Below, piece by piece: positions 12,924 through 15,363 of a stretch of DNA of 15,363 nucleotides. Source of the DNA: an uncultured Ruminococcus sp. (GTDB taxonomy: Bacteria > Bacillota > Clostridia > Oscillospirales > CAG-272); the NCBI GenBank assembly GCA_900551005.1, contig URUL01000047.1, positions 1 through 15,363 on the forward strand. Direction: 5' to 3'. The notes below the pieces were generated by a model, which saw nothing but the letters and a program-made list of their open reading frames with translations, ran no database searches and was not told where the DNA came from. Made by a program: the position numbers and the translations under genes. Position 1 is the first letter of the stretch, and each line of letters begins with the position of its first letter.

Positions 12924-14723
12924 ATGTTCAGAAAATGGCTGGAAAAAAACAGAATAGAGGATTATGATTTTTCCGCTCCGTTATTTCCGAGAGGCTCCGA
13001 CAGGGAGTTCTGGGGAGCCAAAAGCAAAAAAAGCTATATCGAGAACGCGGAGAAATATCTGAATTATTCATGGCCGATTATCAAGGCGTCGGATTACATA
13101 GCTTTTCGCACGGAGGGAAACAGAATACGTCAGGAGACACCGAGCTTTGCCAGAAGAAGTGCGCTTACAAATCTTTTGTTGGGCGAGCTTTGCGAATATA
13201 AGGGCAGGTTTATTCCCGATATAGTGGATGGACTTTTTCTCATATGCGAAGAAACTTTTTGGGGCATTTCCGCGCATTATCCGATCTCCGGCGAAACCGA
13301 CAAGCTCCCCGATGCCAAGGAATGTTATATTGATCTTTTTGCGGGCGAAACGGCCGCCGCGCTTTCCCTGTGCTATTATTTGCTCTACGATGAGCTGTAT
13401 GACTATTGTCCCGAGATACTTCCCAGAATAGAATATGAGATGAATCGCAGGATTCTCGATCCGTATCTTGCGCATACTGATTTTTGGTGGATGGGCTATA
13501 ACCGCGCGGTCAATAACTGGAATCCGTGGATAATCTCCAATGTGCTCACGGCATTTTTGCTGATGGAGCAGAGCTCGGCGAGAAAATATAAAGCCCTTCG
13601 CAAAATGATGTATGAGATAAATAATATTTATACGGCTTACCCCGAAGACGGCGGCTGTGACGAAGGTCCCAACTATTGGACGGTATCCGGAGGCACGCTT
13701 TTCGAATTTATTTATCAGCTGTACGCGGCAAGCGGCAAAAAGCTCAATTTTCTTACCGATGAAAAGATACAGAAAATCATGCAGTACGAATATTTTACGT
13801 ATATTGCAGATGGTCGATACGTCAATTTTGCGGACGGAAATCCCATTATCTCTGCCAATACGGCGGCGCTTTTGTATCAGTACGGAAAAACGGTGAATGA
13901 TGCGAAAATGTGTGAGCTTGCCAAGCGGCTTTACAAGGATTATCATGCCGACAGCTTAGACGCGAAAAAGAGAAGCTCCTATGTGAAAAGAGAGCTCCAT
14001 ATGCTCATTTTCGCCGACGAATTATCCGAGAGCGACTGCATGACGGCATCTGACAGTTATATTTATCCTCATATGCAGGCGGCATATATGCGGCAAGACA
14101 AATGGTTTTGTGCCGTAAAGGGCGGTCACAACGGCGAAAGGCACAATCACAATGATGTGGGCAGCTTCATACTGTATGACGGTGCAGTGCCTGTCCTGCT
14201 TGATCCTGGCTGCGGGACGTATACTGCCAATACCTTTAATGAGCACCGCTATGAGATATGGACGATGCAGTCGGCTTGGCATAATCTGCCTGACATCAAC
14301 GGCATTTCCCAGCATGACGGAAGTGATTTTTGCGCCGATTTCTTCGATATGCAAAACGGCGTGATAAGCGTCAGCTTTCAGAATGCGTATCCCCCCTGCG
14401 GACTGAAAGAATGTACGCGCAAGCTGTGGTTTGAAGGGGGTGCATGGCATATCTGCGATAAATTTGCTTTCGAGAAGGGAGAAAATACGGTTTCCGAGCA
14501 CTTCATGACAAAGTCGGAGCCGAAGATATATGCAAGCAAGGTCGCTTTCGGAGACTACGTCTTGGAGTGCGGGGAAAATGACGGAATTTCATACGATGTC
14601 ATGCCGTTTGACGGTGACAAAAAGCTGATCAACGCCTGGCAGACGGATCGGCTTTTCCGCATCACGGTAACGTATCATGCGGCAAGCGGGCTGGAAAATA
14701 AAATCATCGTGAGAAAATCATAA
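12924..14723 (+). CDS. Heparinase II/III-like protein
   Basis: A 599-residue protein with no signal peptide, so probably cytosolic. The N-terminal two-thirds is helical, with the aromatic-rich motifs seen in alpha-toroid lyases: NRAVNNWNPWI (193-203) and PEDGGCDEGPNYW (240-252). The C-terminal part begins with a beta-rich heparinase II/III-like domain marked by HNHNDVGSFILYDG (407-420) and LLDPGCGTYT. Family members cleave uronate-containing polysaccharides or oligosaccharides by beta-elimination, using Tyr/His/Asn residues; the N-H-N-D motif supplies likely catalytic or metal ligands. The substrate (heparin, alginate, ulvan-like or another) cannot be assigned from sequence alone. GGAGG (12910-12914), 9 nt before the ATG, fixes the start. 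An aldo/keto reductase gene follows 17 nt later, so the pair probably handles one sugar substrate, with import done by genes outside the window. Confidence 0.87.
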   Translation: MFRKWLEKNRIEDYDFSAPLFPRGSDREFWGAKSKKSYIENAEKYLNYSWPIIKASDYIAFRTEGNRIRQETPSFARRSALTNLLLGELCEYKGRFIPDIVDGLFLICEETFWGISAHYPISGETDKLPDAKECYIDLFAGETAAALSLCYYLLYDELYDYCPEILPRIEYEMNRRILDPYLAHTDFWWMGYNRAVNNWNPWIISNVLTAFLLMEQSSARKYKALRKMMYEINNIYTAYPEDGGCDEGPNYWTVSGGTLFEFIYQLYAASGKKLNFLTDEKIQKIMQYEYFTYIADGRYVNFADGNPIISANTAALLYQYGKTVNDAKMCELAKRLYKDYHADSLDAKKRSSYVKRELHMLIFADELSESDCMTASDSYIYPHMQAAYMRQDKWFCAVKGGHNGERHNHNDVGSFILYDGAVPVLLDPGCGTYTANTFNEHRYEIWTMQSAWHNLPDINGISQHDGSDFCADFFDMQNGVISVSFQNAYPPCGLKECTRKLWFEGGAWHICDKFAFEKGENTVSEHFMTKSEPKIYASKVAFGDYVLECGENDGISYDVMPFDGDKKLINAWQTDRLFRITVTYHAASGLENKIIVRKS

Positions 14724-14740
14724 ATCAAAGGGAGTCAATC

Positions 14741-15363
14741 ATGTTTAACGAAGTACATAAAAATTTCGGCTTCGGCTGTATGCGTCTGCCGATGCAGGGA
14801 GATAAAGTCGATTATGACGAATTCAATAAAATGATAGATGCGTTTATAGGAAGCGGCTTCAATTATTTCGATACGGCGCACGGATATCTCGAGGGAAAGA
14901 GCGAAAAGGCTCTGCGCGATTGTCTTGTCGCCAGATATCCGAGAGATACCTATATTCTGGCAAACAAGCTGACCAAAACATTTTTTAAAACGGAAGAGGA
15001 TATACGTCCCTTCTTTGAAAGTCAGCTCAAGATCTGCGGCGTGGACTATTTTGATTTTTATCTGATGCATGCGCAGTCGAAAGAGATTTTTGCGCATTTC
15101 AAGAACTGTCGCGCTTATGAGACGGCGCTGGAATTTAAAAAAGAGGGAAGGATCAGACATTTCGGCATTTCCTTCCATGATACCGCCGATGTGCTCGAGC
15201 AGATTCTTTCCGAGTATCCGCAGATTGAATTTGTGCAGATCCAGCTCAATTACGTTGACTATGACGATCCTGCCGTTCAGTCGGGAAAGTGTCTCGAGGT
15301 ATGCCGCAAATACGGAAAGCCCGTTATCGTCATGGAGCCTGTCAAGGGCGGCAATCTCGTGAA
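14741..15363 (+). CDS. Aldo/keto reductase, N-terminal part
   Basis: An open frame runs from the ATG at 14741 past the right edge (207 codons seen), preceded by GGGAG 6 nt upstream and 17 nt after the heparinase-like gene. The peptide starts MFNEVHKNFGFGCMRLPM, a usual opening of bacterial aldo/keto reductases. The catalytic tetrad is in place: D44 and Y49 in FDTAHGYLEGKSE, K76 in LANKLTK and H110 in YLMHA. HFGISFHDT and QIQLNYVDYD are the expected strand motifs further on. It looks like the branch that often ends in a ferredoxin-like Fe-S domain, but the C-terminus is outside the window. These enzymes reduce carbonyls with NAD(P)H, here probably of a sugar or uronate product. Shared transcription with the lyase is likely. 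Confidence 0.9.
   Translation, partial: MFNEVHKNFGFGCMRLPMQGDKVDYDEFNKMIDAFIGSGFNYFDTAHGYLEGKSEKALRDCLVARYPRDTYILANKLTKTFFKTEEDIRPFFESQLKICGVDYFDFYLMHAQSKEIFAHFKNCRAYETALEFKKEGRIRHFGISFHDTADVLEQILSEYPQIEFVQIQLNYVDYDDPAVQSGKCLEVCRKYGKPVIVMEPVKGGNLV

Noticed and set aside
13068..13946. 292-codon minus-strand frame opposite the heparinase-like gene
   Set aside because: Shadow frame with no start signal or recognisable motif.

Overview
The window looks like chromosomal DNA of a low-to-mid GC, Gram-positive anaerobe of the Clostridia (Lachnospiraceae/Oscillospiraceae type). The reasons are strong AGGAGG-like ribosome sites, sigma-A promoters with 16-17 nt spacers, a PadR regulator, a YD-repeat surface protein with a Gram-positive style signal peptide, a FAD/Rieske oxidoreductase of a kind common in Firmicutes, a TraX-family membrane protein, and a heparinase-like lyase. 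This placement is inferred from gene content; no rRNA or tRNA is present to confirm it.

Region 1 (1-1123) is decaying accessory DNA. The 5' end of a padR gene runs off the left edge on the minus strand, from a near-consensus promoter that overlaps a palindrome. A divergent promoter faces the wreck of an AMP-forming acyl/aminoacyl ligase gene, readable only in three different frames. It abuts the 3' end of an IS5-family transposase, also broken. Next comes a compact run of competing inverted repeats just upstream of the next gene.

Region 2 (1124-6067) is one large secreted YD/RHS-repeat gene of 1647 codons. About 30 YD repeats are visible, interrupted by a roughly 175-residue segment that is not YD-like. 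The gene stops inside a repeat, so the usual RHS core and any C-terminal toxin are missing. The stop lies 4 nt from the convergent 3' end of a FAD-dependent oxidoreductase with a C-terminal Rieske domain (6072-7379, minus).

Region 3 (7380-8919) holds that gene's leader, a stand-alone DUF362 protein with codon use richer in GC than its neighbours, and a gene-poor stretch rich in hairpins, including a terminator that competes with an upstream hairpin.

Region 4 (8920-14723 and on) is mainly carbohydrate-related. A minus-strand unit encodes a GH13 oligo-1,6-glucosidase-type enzyme and, downstream, an AEC-family permease. A divergent promoter drives a TraX-family membrane protein, possibly followed by a small overlapping ORF, with a clear terminator beyond. 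A separate promoter then drives a cytosolic heparinase II/III-like protein and, 17 nt later, an aldo/keto reductase that runs off the right edge. The last two probably act together on uronate-containing oligosaccharides inside the cell, which is an inference from context.

I found no obvious undescribed defence or mobile system. The most unusual points are the toxin-less YD-repeat gene with its embedded unknown domain, the two hairpin-dense intergenic regions, and a TraX gene with no conjugation genes visible around it.
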